Shown here one piece after another: positions 43,241-50,801 of a stretch of DNA of 64,000 nt. The stretch comes from Polyangiaceae bacterium (GTDB lineage: Bacteria > Myxococcota_A > Polyangia > Polyangiales > Polyangiaceae). Position 1 is the stretch's first letter; each line of letters opens with the position of its first letter. The notes under the pieces were generated by a model, which did no database searches, was not told the DNA's origin, and saw only the letters and a list, made by a program, of their open reading frames with translations. A program made the position numbers and the translations under genes. The stretch is taken from positions 496,001 through 560,000 of the forward strand of contig JADJRH010000011.1 in the NCBI GenBank assembly GCA_016712345.1. The letters run 5' to 3'.

Positions 43241-44194
43241 GTGAAAGCATACGAAGAGCAATGGGCCGGAACCTGGGGAGGACGGAGTCGAACCCGCGAC
43301 TGGAATCGCGAGGCGCGTGTACGCAGCGGAGAATCGGCAACACCGTGGAGAGCGAGCGATCCGGGCGACCTGTTTGCGGTCGAGCTTTTACCGCACGTTT
43401 CGCATCCGACCGTGTCGGCGCTAGGGTCCGATGCTCGCCGCGAGCTGTGTCGGCGAGCACTCGTTCGCTATCTGCATTCGGTCAGCGTTCTTGAAATTCG
43501 AGTTGTCAACGTTGTCGCAGCCGAGATCGCTCACGGTTTCTTGGGCGAAGCCCTCTCAGGTGATGTGCGGCGCGCAGCACTTCAGCTGACATGCGACGAG
43601 GGATACCACGCGGTGCTCGCCGCGGATTTGTTGGAGCACGTCGCTCCGCAGCACACGCCGAGCGCGCCGATTTTTTTCGAGCGTTTAAACGACTTTCTCG
43701 ATGAACAGGCACGCGATGCGCACGACGCATTGTTCTTGAAGTTTCTGTTCACCGTCGTCACAGAAACATCCATTACCGCCAACATGCGCGTGCTCGCGCG
43801 CGGCAACGATGTGACGCCTGCGGTGCGGAGTTTTGTGGCCGACCATGCGCGCGACGAGGCGTGGCACGGCAGCTTTTTTTCGGCGCTGTTTCGAACGCAT
43901 TGGGCGCGTCTTTCGGAGTCTGAGCGCACTCGCTACGGCGCGCTTTTGCCCACATTGATCGATGTGTACCTTCGCGCCGATACCGGCGCGATCTTGGCCG
44001 ATCTGCGTGCCGTTGGCATAGGGCGGGGAGCGTCGGAAGAAGTGTGGTGCGAGTCGTTTGGAAGCGCCCATCTGCGCGAAACAAACAAGGCGGCATCGGC
44101 ACCGGTGCTCGCGTGTTTTCGCCGCGCCGGAGCGCTTGTTGGTGAAACGCACGAAGCCTTTGTTGCGGCTGGGCTCGTGGAAAGGGCTGCGTGA
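43241..44194 (+). CDS. AurF-like diiron N-oxygenase
   Basis: 317 residues from GTG 43241. The diiron ligands of the AurF family can be placed: E85 in VLEIRVVN, E120 and H123 in CDEGYH, E175 in TETSIT, and H202, E206 and H209 in DHARDEAWH. The spacing E85-E120 (35), E175-H202 (27) and the HxxxExxH end equal that of AurF (E101, E136, H139, E196, H223, E227, H230). Such enzymes oxidise aryl or alkyl amines to hydroxylamine, nitroso or nitro groups. It is the first of five same-strand genes and its stop overlaps the region of the next start. No strong ribosome site is seen. Confidence 0.88.
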   Translation: MKAYEEQWAGTWGGRSRTRDWNREARVRSGESATPWRASDPGDLFAVELLPHVSHPTVSALGSDARRELCRRALVRYLHSVSVLEIRVVNVVAAEIAHGFLGEALSGDVRRAALQLTCDEGYHAVLAADLLEHVAPQHTPSAPIFFERLNDFLDEQARDAHDALFLKFLFTVVTETSITANMRVLARGNDVTPAVRSFVADHARDEAWHGSFFSALFRTHWARLSESERTRYGALLPTLIDVYLRADTGAILADLRAVGIGRGASEEVWCESFGSAHLRETNKAASAPVLACFRRAGALVGETHEAFVAAGLVERAA

Positions 44195-44199
44195 TTGTC

Positions 44200-46284
44200 A
44201 TGTGTGGCATTGGTGGCATTTGGAAACGGGGCGGTGGCTCGGCGGATCACGGAGAACTTCGACGGTTGATGAGCGCCATTGCTCATCGCGGGCCCGAAGG
44301 AGCGGCATTTGGTCGACTCGACGGCGGTTCACTTCTGGTCGGTTTTTTAAGGCTCGGCTTTACGGCGGGCGGGGTGTGTCAGCAGCCGCTCTACAACGAG
44401 GATGAATCGATCGCGCTTGTTTACAACGGCGAGATCTACGACTTCGAGGCGCTGCGATCGCGCTTGACCCGCGCCGGTCATGTGTTTCGCACCACGTCCG
44501 ATTCCGAGGTCATCGTGCATTTGTTCGAAGAGCACGGCGACGCTTTTTTGCAGCATTTAAATGGGGAGTTTGCGTTTGCGATCTGGGATGCGCGCCGATC
44601 GGAACTGGTGCTTGTTCGCGATCGCTTTGGGGTAAAGCCGCTCTTTTATGCGTGGCATCGCGGGGCGTTCGTTTTCGCTTCAGAGGCAAAGGCGATTCTC
44701 GCATTGGAAGGCTTTTCGGCGCAGCTTGATCCGCTGCATTTTACGGGCGCCGGGGTGGGGCTTGTAGAAACGTCGCGAACCCCGTTTCTTGGAATCCACA
44801 CGGTTCGTCCGGGTCATTTGATGCGCGTGGGGCGTTCTTCGGTTCGTGAAGAGCCTTATTTTGAGCTTCCTTTTGTTGAGTCGCGCGTTTCTGAAAAGTG
44901 GAGCATGGAGGACGCGGCGCGCGCGGTTCGCTCGGCAGTTACGAACGCCGTGGCTCGAAGGCTCGATGGAGATCCGCCGCTCGCGGTGTCTCTCTCAAGC
45001 GGAATCGACTCCACGATCGTGGCTGGTTTGGCGGCTGAAAACGCCAATCGACGAGGCCGCCGAATAACCGCCTTTTCGGTTGGGTACACCGGCGCCGCCT
45101 ACGACGAATCGACGGCCGCCGAGCGCACTGCGTCGGCGTTTGGGATGAACTTTGAACGCGTTGTGTGTACACACGATCAGCTCGCCGACGATTTTCTGGA
45201 CGCGACCCATTCGATCGAATGCACAACGAACAGCCTTTCGGCGACGGCGCGCATTCGGCTCGCAAAGTCCGTTCGTGCGCGCGGCCTTAAAGCGCTGATG
45301 AGCGGCGAGGGGTCGGACGAGTTGTTCGGCGGCTATCCCTACTTTGGTGCCGAAGCGATCCAACGGGGTTTGCTCGCCGCCGGAGAAAAACGCCGCATCG
45401 CCGAACGCGCGTGGGATGTCTTTCAACAGCAGGAGAGTGCTTCGCGCGGCATTTTCTGGGAGGGCGGAAAAGCGTGGCGATCGGCAAACACGCTGTTTGG
45501 CTTTCCGAGCGCGTACGAGATTCGAGCCCGCAGCGTTGACCGCGCCTCGTCTTTGCTTTTTGCGCGCGGGTTCCTCGGCAGCATGGCGGATGTTTCGCCC
45601 CTCACAACGCTCAGGCGCGAGTTCGATTTGGCGCGCATGCGCGGGCTCACCCCGTTCGATCAAACGCGAACGATCGCGCGCGGAATGCTCGGCGGTGTGA
45701 TCATTCCGGGGCTCGGCGATCGCGTCGAAATGGCGGGCTCACTCGAAGGTCGCGTTCCCTATCTCGATGTCGACGTGATCAACGTGGCGTGCTCGCTGCC
45801 GGAGCGGCTGTGCATCGATCCCGTGACATTCACGCGCAAGGCCGTGTTGCGCCGCGCGTTCGCGGATCTGATTCCGCGTGGATTTGCGCCTCCCGCGAAG
45901 ACAACGCTGATGGCGCCGTCATTTGCGGATCTCGCACGCACGAAGCGCGGTCGCGAGCTTGTTGAGTTTCTCGCCGGTGACGCGGTGGTCAAGCGCGCGG
46001 GCGTTTTTAACCCCACGTTCGTTCGGCTGTTGCGCGCGGCGTGGACGCTTTTTCCGCGCTCAGGACGGCGCCACGCGCAGCTCGATCTCGCGATGGGGTT
46101 TGTGATCTGTACACATGCTCTCCATCACGTTCTGGTGGAGGACGGGCTCAAGAAGCGATCGCAGATGGGTCTCCTTGCGCTGAGCGAGGATCGCTCGCCG
46201 CTGTTGATGCGCGCGCCGCAGAGCACTCAATCGCGTCGTGAGCCCATTGTGTACGCAGTGGCGCAGTCGGGAGGTGTGTCGTGA
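44200..46284 (+). CDS. Asparagine-synthetase-like glutamine amidotransferase
   Basis: 694 residues from ATG 44200, chosen because it places the nucleophile Cys at position 2 (MCGIGGIW), as required for N-terminal-nucleophile glutaminases; a GTG at 44191 adds three residues. The glutaminase half has RGPEG, YNGEIYDFEAL and DRFGVKPLFY. The synthetase half has the ATP loop SLSSGIDSTIVAG and GEGSDELFGGYPYF. Such enzymes activate a carboxylate as an AMP ester and amidate it with glutamine nitrogen. It is about 100 residues longer than common AsnB. Next to the N-oxygenase, an amide-bearing small molecule is a plausible product. Confidence 0.93.
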   Translation: MCGIGGIWKRGGGSADHGELRRLMSAIAHRGPEGAAFGRLDGGSLLVGFLRLGFTAGGVCQQPLYNEDESIALVYNGEIYDFEALRSRLTRAGHVFRTTSDSEVIVHLFEEHGDAFLQHLNGEFAFAIWDARRSELVLVRDRFGVKPLFYAWHRGAFVFASEAKAILALEGFSAQLDPLHFTGAGVGLVETSRTPFLGIHTVRPGHLMRVGRSSVREEPYFELPFVESRVSEKWSMEDAARAVRSAVTNAVARRLDGDPPLAVSLSSGIDSTIVAGLAAENANRRGRRITAFSVGYTGAAYDESTAAERTASAFGMNFERVVCTHDQLADDFLDATHSIECTTNSLSATARIRLAKSVRARGLKALMSGEGSDELFGGYPYFGAEAIQRGLLAAGEKRRIAERAWDVFQQQESASRGIFWEGGKAWRSANTLFGFPSAYEIRARSVDRASSLLFARGFLGSMADVSPLTTLRREFDLARMRGLTPFDQTRTIARGMLGGVIIPGLGDRVEMAGSLEGRVPYLDVDVINVACSLPERLCIDPVTFTRKAVLRRAFADLIPRGFAPPAKTTLMAPSFADLARTKRGRELVEFLAGDAVVKRAGVFNPTFVRLLRAAWTLFPRSGRRHAQLDLAMGFVICTHALHHVLVEDGLKKRSQMGLLALSEDRSPLLMRAPQSTQSRREPIVYAVAQSGGVS

Positions 46285-47030
46285 GGGGCGTTCGAATTGC
46301 GGATTTTTTACCGATTCTGAGTGTTCAACAACACTTGGGCCTGTACACCACGTTTCACAAGAGCAGCGGAAACAGGTGGGCGCATGGCATTTGTGTACCC
46401 ATCGTCCTGGTGAGCATGATGTTCTTGCAGGCGTACATACGCGTGCCGGCAACACATCCGGCCGCGTGCCTATTGCACGTGGGCACGTTGCTCACCGTTG
46501 CGCTCGGCGTTGTGCTCGCGTCGGTGGATTTGGCCGGAGCAGCGCTGCTCACGGTGTTTTTGCTGCCTTGGTGCGCGATCGCGGGTCAGATCGCAATGGT
46601 GTGTACACCTTGGATTGTGGTTCCGATTGCCGTCGGCGTGCACCTTGCGGCGTGGTACGGGACCGTGGTCGTTGGCCACGAAAAATTGGAACGTCTCGTT
46701 GAAACCGGCACGGGAACCGAGGACTCGAATGTGTACTTTCGGCGCGGGTATTACCTGGGAAGAAATCTCGGCGTGTCGGTGACTCACGTTGATCATCTGA
46801 TCCAGTTCTGCATCGCCCCGCTGTCGGTCGTCCAAGATGCCCTCTCAAGTGTGGGGTTTCGGCGCGGCCTGCAGGAACGAATTGTGACTCAGCGCACCGG
46901 CATCGAGTTGCGTCTCGCAGATGGGGCGCCGCCTTTCGACGCACATTCGAGTGTCGCGCGGCCCAAAAACTGGGTATGGAGGCCGCACAATGTCACCCTT
47001 CCGGGAGGCGAGCCTAACGGCTCTCCGTGA
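46281..47030 (+). CDS. Mpo1/DUF962-type membrane protein
   Basis: 249 residues from GTG 46281, overlapping the synthetase stop (GTGA). Three or four hydrophobic helices lie between about 38 and 130. Conserved-type residues are H26 and H35 in FHKSSGNRWAHG, and VVVGHEKLERL with H133 and E134. This pattern belongs to the DUF962/Mpo1 family, whose yeast member is an iron-dependent dioxygenase of 2-hydroxy fatty acids in the membrane. The last 70 residues are soluble and unassigned. It could act on a lipid part of the pathway product; that is inference. Confidence 0.75.
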   Translation: MRGVRIADFLPILSVQQHLGLYTTFHKSSGNRWAHGICVPIVLVSMMFLQAYIRVPATHPAACLLHVGTLLTVALGVVLASVDLAGAALLTVFLLPWCAIAGQIAMVCTPWIVVPIAVGVHLAAWYGTVVVGHEKLERLVETGTGTEDSNVYFRRGYYLGRNLGVSVTHVDHLIQFCIAPLSVVQDALSSVGFRRGLQERIVTQRTGIELRLADGAPPFDAHSSVARPKNWVWRPHNVTLPGGEPNGSP

Positions 47031-47832
47031 AATTCGGCGAAATCTGGGCAGCACCAAGGGCATCGCAATGTTCGTGCTCTTCGTGCTCGGCGGATCGGTT
47101 CCCAGTCTGCTTGAGCTGGCCGCCGTCAAACTGTTGGGACGAGATCCAACGCAGGGCATGTCCCCAGACGATCAGCGAATGCTGCTCGAACAGGGGCTCG
47201 CCCGTGTGTACCCGGAGGAAACGGCGAAGCACCTTTCATATTGCCCGCCGATCCTGTTTCTCCTGTTTCAACTCACGCTGTTTTTTGCGCCGTTTTTCGT
47301 CCTGCTTATTGGGTTTGATCAAATCGCGGGTGACATTCAACACCGAGCTATTCGCTACATCGCCGGGCGATCGCGACGAGAATCGATCGTCGTTGGTAAG
47401 GCGCTCGGTGTGTGGGCCGTCATTTCTGTGATGCTTCTCGTGCTGCACATCACAGTGTGGATTGTTGTTGCAGCTACGGGCACCACCACCGCCGCAGCGC
47501 TCTTGTCGTGGGGACCGCGCATTTGGCTCTTTTCGGTCGCCGCGTGTGCCTCGTTTGCCGGCCTTACCGGCCTCATCAGCTCGTTTTTTCGAACTCCGAT
47601 TGTGGCGCTGCTCGTGGGCGTTGTCGTCTTCGTTGCGCTTTGGATCATCGCCAAAATTTTTGGTTGGATCGAGGCAACAAAGGTTGCCGCGTGGGCCTTG
47701 CCTTTCAAGTATGAAGACCTTGTCGTTTCGCACCAACCGTTGCGCGTTCTCGGCGGCATCGGTGCGTACATCGGTTGGGGTGCCGTCATGACAGCGGCCG
47801 CAAGCCTCGTTGTGAAGCGGAGGGACATCTGA
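46990..47832 (+). CDS. ABC-2-type transporter permease
   Basis: 280 residues from ATG 46990, which overlaps the preceding gene by 41 bases. The topology is a cytoplasmic amphipathic start (FREASLTALREIRRN), then TM1 near 22-42 and five further helices (for example LFQLTLFFAPFFVLLIGF, GVWAVISVMLLVLHITVWIVV, PIVALLVGVVVFVALWIIA). This is the usual six-helix ABC-2 exporter fold. It is followed directly by its ATPase (TGATG). Such half-transporters export lipids, glycans, peptides or antibiotics. Within the operon it probably secretes or exports the product made by the first genes. Confidence 0.88.
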   Translation: MSPFREASLTALREIRRNLGSTKGIAMFVLFVLGGSVPSLLELAAVKLLGRDPTQGMSPDDQRMLLEQGLARVYPEETAKHLSYCPPILFLLFQLTLFFAPFFVLLIGFDQIAGDIQHRAIRYIAGRSRRESIVVGKALGVWAVISVMLLVLHITVWIVVAATGTTTAAALLSWGPRIWLFSVAACASFAGLTGLISSFFRTPIVALLVGVVVFVALWIIAKIFGWIEATKVAAWALPFKYEDLVVSHQPLRVLGGIGAYIGWGAVMTAAASLVVKRRDI

Positions 47833-48941
47833 TGGAAACGGAAAAGGCTGTTCCCGACGCGACGGAGCCGGCCGCTCCTTCGGCCGCCGACGCTCCCCCT
47901 TCAGAAGGTACACCCGCAGCCGAAGGCTCCACTTCCCCTTCTGAAAGCGCGCTTCCGTTTTCGGCAACAGGTCAGCCCGCGCCCAAGAAAAAGGGCAAAG
48001 CAAAGCTCAAGGCAAGCGACAAACCCGCTGCAATTGACCTCAAGGGGGTGGTCAAACAGTTTGGCAATGTCACCGCCGTCAACGACGTCACGTTTGAAGT
48101 GCCCGACGGCTCCGTCTTTGGGCTCATCGGTCCCAACGGTGCCGGCAAGACAACAACGTTCTCCATGCTTGCCGGGTATCTCGCGCCGACATCCGGTGAG
48201 ATCTACGTGCTCGACAGGCTTCCCACTGCGGTAGATGAACTGCGCGGTCAAGTTGGAGTCTTGCCGCAGGATGCGCTTCTGCCCGGCCAAGAAAAAGTCG
48301 GCCCGTTCCTTGTGTACCTCGCCGAGCTTCAAGGAATGAGCCCCGGCGAAGCCAAAACCGCGGTGGAATCGGTCCTCACCGAGGTGGAAGGTTTGCCTTG
48401 GTGGAACATGCGCTGTGGGCAGCTTTCACACGGCATGGCCAAGCGCGTCGGACTCGCTCAAGCGCTCCTCGGCAATCCACGCGTTGTCCTTCTCGACGAG
48501 CCCACAGCGGGCCTCGATCCGCGCGTCGCGTACGGCGTTCGACAAATCGTTCGATCGAGAAAAGGCCGCTCTACCCTCGTGATCTCAAGCCACAACCTTC
48601 AAGAGCTTGAAGAAATCTGCGACTACGCCGCCATTTTAGATCGAGGTGTACTCGTCGCTCACGGCACGATGAGCGAACTTACGGCCTCATCGCACGAGAT
48701 TCGAATCGAACTTGCCGCCGGCCCCGTCCCCCTCGACGCCGTCCGCACGGTTCAGGGCGTCACCACCGCCGGTTGGGACAAAGCGTCACGCGAATTGTCG
48801 GTCACGTTCGACCGTCAACAAGCCGACGCCGAAGAGATGATTCGCCGCGTGATCTATGTACTTTACCAGTACAACGCGCGCGTCAGCGGCATTGCCAAAG
48901 GCCGTGGCCTTGAGCAACGAGTCATGGAACTGACCGAATAA
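47832..48941 (+). CDS. ABC-2-type transporter ATPase
   Basis: 369 residues from ATG 47832 (TGATG junction with the permease stop). A 60-residue Ala/Pro/Ser-rich, Lys-ended extension precedes the nucleotide-binding domain, which begins about residue 64. Visible motifs: Walker A GPNGAGKTTT, the signature LSHGMAKR (the usual second Gly is His), Walker B VVLLDEPTAGLDP and the H-loop SSHNL. It powers the permease of the preceding gene. The N-terminal extension is unusual and may mediate contact with another protein. Confidence 0.93.
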   Translation: METEKAVPDATEPAAPSAADAPPSEGTPAAEGSTSPSESALPFSATGQPAPKKKGKAKLKASDKPAAIDLKGVVKQFGNVTAVNDVTFEVPDGSVFGLIGPNGAGKTTTFSMLAGYLAPTSGEIYVLDRLPTAVDELRGQVGVLPQDALLPGQEKVGPFLVYLAELQGMSPGEAKTAVESVLTEVEGLPWWNMRCGQLSHGMAKRVGLAQALLGNPRVVLLDEPTAGLDPRVAYGVRQIVRSRKGRSTLVISSHNLQELEEICDYAAILDRGVLVAHGTMSELTASSHEIRIELAAGPVPLDAVRTVQGVTTAGWDKASRELSVTFDRQQADAEEMIRRVIYVLYQYNARVSGIAKGRGLEQRVMELTE

Positions 48942-49036
48942 TGACTGCCCAAAAGCGCCGGGCAGTTGTCCCCATCCTCGTGTAGGGCATATTCTATCGA
49001 GGAGCGTCCGTTTCAAATCGCCCCGGAGGTCACTCC

Positions 49037-50770
49037 ATGAGCAACCAACCCGCCACCATCGGCGGCAAATATGCCGTCGTGAAACGCCTTGGAAAAGGCG
49101 GGATGGGAACTGTTTTTGAGGCCATTGCCGACGACTCGGGTCAGCGTGTCGCGGTCAAGGTGATCGCCGCGGATCTCGCGGAAGACGCAACACTCATCAC
49201 TCGCTTTCAGCGCGAAGTACGCACTGCGTCGGCCCTTGATACACCGCACATTGTCAAAGTGCTCGACGCGGGGGTTGACCCGATCACCCAGCTTCCATTC
49301 ATGGCCATGGAGTACCTTGAAGGCGAAGATCTGCGACAGCTGTTAAAGCGCCTCGGGCCACTTCCAGCGGATCTCGCGCTTCGCATTACGGCGCAGGCGT
49401 GCAAGGCGCTTCAAGCTGCACACAATGCCAAGATCCTCCATCGCGACATCAAGCCGGCCAACCTCTACCTCGCAAAGCAAGACGGCATGCGGATCGTCAA
49501 GCTTCTCGATTTCGGCGTCGCAAAGGTTCAAAAAGGCGAAATGAACGGAGACGCCGAGCTGACCGGCCTCACGCGCACCGGCAGCATGATCGGATCGCCG
49601 CTCTACATGTCTCCCGAGCAGGCAAAGGGATATCGCAATATCGACGGTCGTTCCGACCTCTGGTCGCTCGGCGTGGTGCTCTACCAAATGCTCTGCGGTC
49701 GCACCCCGCACGCCAAAATCGATGAGCTGGGGGAGCTGCTTGTGCGCATCTGCACCGAGCCCCCGCCGCCTATTCAGCGGCGCGCTCCGTGGGTGCCGCC
49801 GTCCGTTGCAGGGCTTCTTCATCACGCGCTCGCGATGTCGCCGGACGATCGCTTTTCAGACGCCGATGAGCTTCTCGACGCCGTTGGGATGCTCTTACTA
49901 AATGGCGATTCGATCAGCGAAGAGCAGCTCCGGCCGCTGTCCGAGTCTGAGCGATCGATCGTCGCCGAAGCCACCGCATCCGGTCGCACTCAACACGTGC
50001 TATTGCCGTCTGTCAGCACCGAACTTGCCGCCAGCGGATCCAACCCAACGCGAAGCGCGCCTGCGGTATTTCCCCTTCCCGCATATTCCGGCCCTGGCAC
50101 CATCGCCGATCCCACAACCCAAGCCGGCGACTCTCACCCGAGCTTGAGTCACCCCAACGTCGCCGGACTTCAGGGTCAGTTTTCTACCCTTACCAACGGT
50201 GGAACAAGCAGTCTGGTAACGGGTTCGAGTCAGGTTCAGCCTCCCAACAAAGGGCTTCGAATTGCAGTTGCCGGCCTCCTCGCAGGGGCCGTTGCCGCGG
50301 GAGTCTACTTTGGGCTCGCCAGGCCGCAGCAGTCCAATGGTCAAACTCCGAGCGGCGCCGGGCAAACCGCCGCCGATAACAAACCTCGCACCGTCAAAGT
50401 GTTCGTTCTACCCAAGGGCGCCAAGGTCGAGGTTGAAGGTCAAACCGTGGGCTTGGCCGACGATCTGCTTGAGATTAAAGGCCCCCTCGGAAGTGTACAC
50501 AAAGTAAAAGTGACGGTCGGGGAAAAGTCAAAAACGGTCGAAGTGGCGATCACCGACAACGGTCCGGTTCCGGCCAAAATTGAAGTGGAAATGCCAATCC
50601 CCACCCCTTCGGCCGACGCAAGCGTAACCGCATCTGCCACGGCAACCGCGGCCCCGTCGGTAGCATCTCCGGGTACCGGACGCACCAAACCTCTCCCCAC
50701 AACAACGGCCGCGCCGGTGCCCACGCCCACCACTTCACAAACGGGTAGAACTCTCCGCGACGACCGTTGA
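49037..50770 (+). CDS. Membrane Ser/Thr protein kinase with C-terminal PEGA-like domain
   Basis: 577 residues; GGAGG lies about eight bases before the ATG. Kinase domain at about 10-275: GKGGMGTVFEA, VAVKVI with K41, HRDIKPANL with D137, LLDFG with D158, and GSPLYMSPEQA. A Pro/Ser-rich linker, one transmembrane helix at about 406-428 (IAVAGLLAGAVAAGVYFGL), then an extracytoplasmic part with VFVLPKGAKVEVEGQTVG, a PEGA-like motif. It is likely to phosphorylate proteins in response to an envelope signal. The next gene, 31 bases downstream, also has PEGA domains, suggesting a pair. Confidence 0.93.
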   Translation: MSNQPATIGGKYAVVKRLGKGGMGTVFEAIADDSGQRVAVKVIAADLAEDATLITRFQREVRTASALDTPHIVKVLDAGVDPITQLPFMAMEYLEGEDLRQLLKRLGPLPADLALRITAQACKALQAAHNAKILHRDIKPANLYLAKQDGMRIVKLLDFGVAKVQKGEMNGDAELTGLTRTGSMIGSPLYMSPEQAKGYRNIDGRSDLWSLGVVLYQMLCGRTPHAKIDELGELLVRICTEPPPPIQRRAPWVPPSVAGLLHHALAMSPDDRFSDADELLDAVGMLLLNGDSISEEQLRPLSESERSIVAEATASGRTQHVLLPSVSTELAASGSNPTRSAPAVFPLPAYSGPGTIADPTTQAGDSHPSLSHPNVAGLQGQFSTLTNGGTSSLVTGSSQVQPPNKGLRIAVAGLLAGAVAAGVYFGLARPQQSNGQTPSGAGQTAADNKPRTVKVFVLPKGAKVEVEGQTVGLADDLLEIKGPLGSVHKVKVTVGEKSKTVEVAITDNGPVPAKIEVEMPIPTPSADASVTASATATAAPSVASPGTGRTKPLPTTTAAPVPTPTTSQTGRTLRDDR

Positions 50771-50801
50771 ACCATGTCGATCACCACCTGAAACGGGGCT
50801 C

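Noticed and set aside
43043..43261. Upstream extension of the DUF2126 gene to 43261
   Set aside because: The extra 73 residues are Arg/Cys/His-rich with no fold and overlap the divergent AurF start; ATG 43042 begins the recognisable domain.
43265..43345. GGAGTCGAACCCGCGAC word that resembles a tRNA T-arm on the minus strand
   Set aside because: The flanks do not form T-stem or acceptor pairs and the word lies inside the AurF gene, where it encodes plausible residues.
46921..46989. Longer N-terminus of the ABC permease
   Set aside because: The 23 extra residues are Arg-rich and lie inside the previous gene; ATG 46990 gives the normal permease start.
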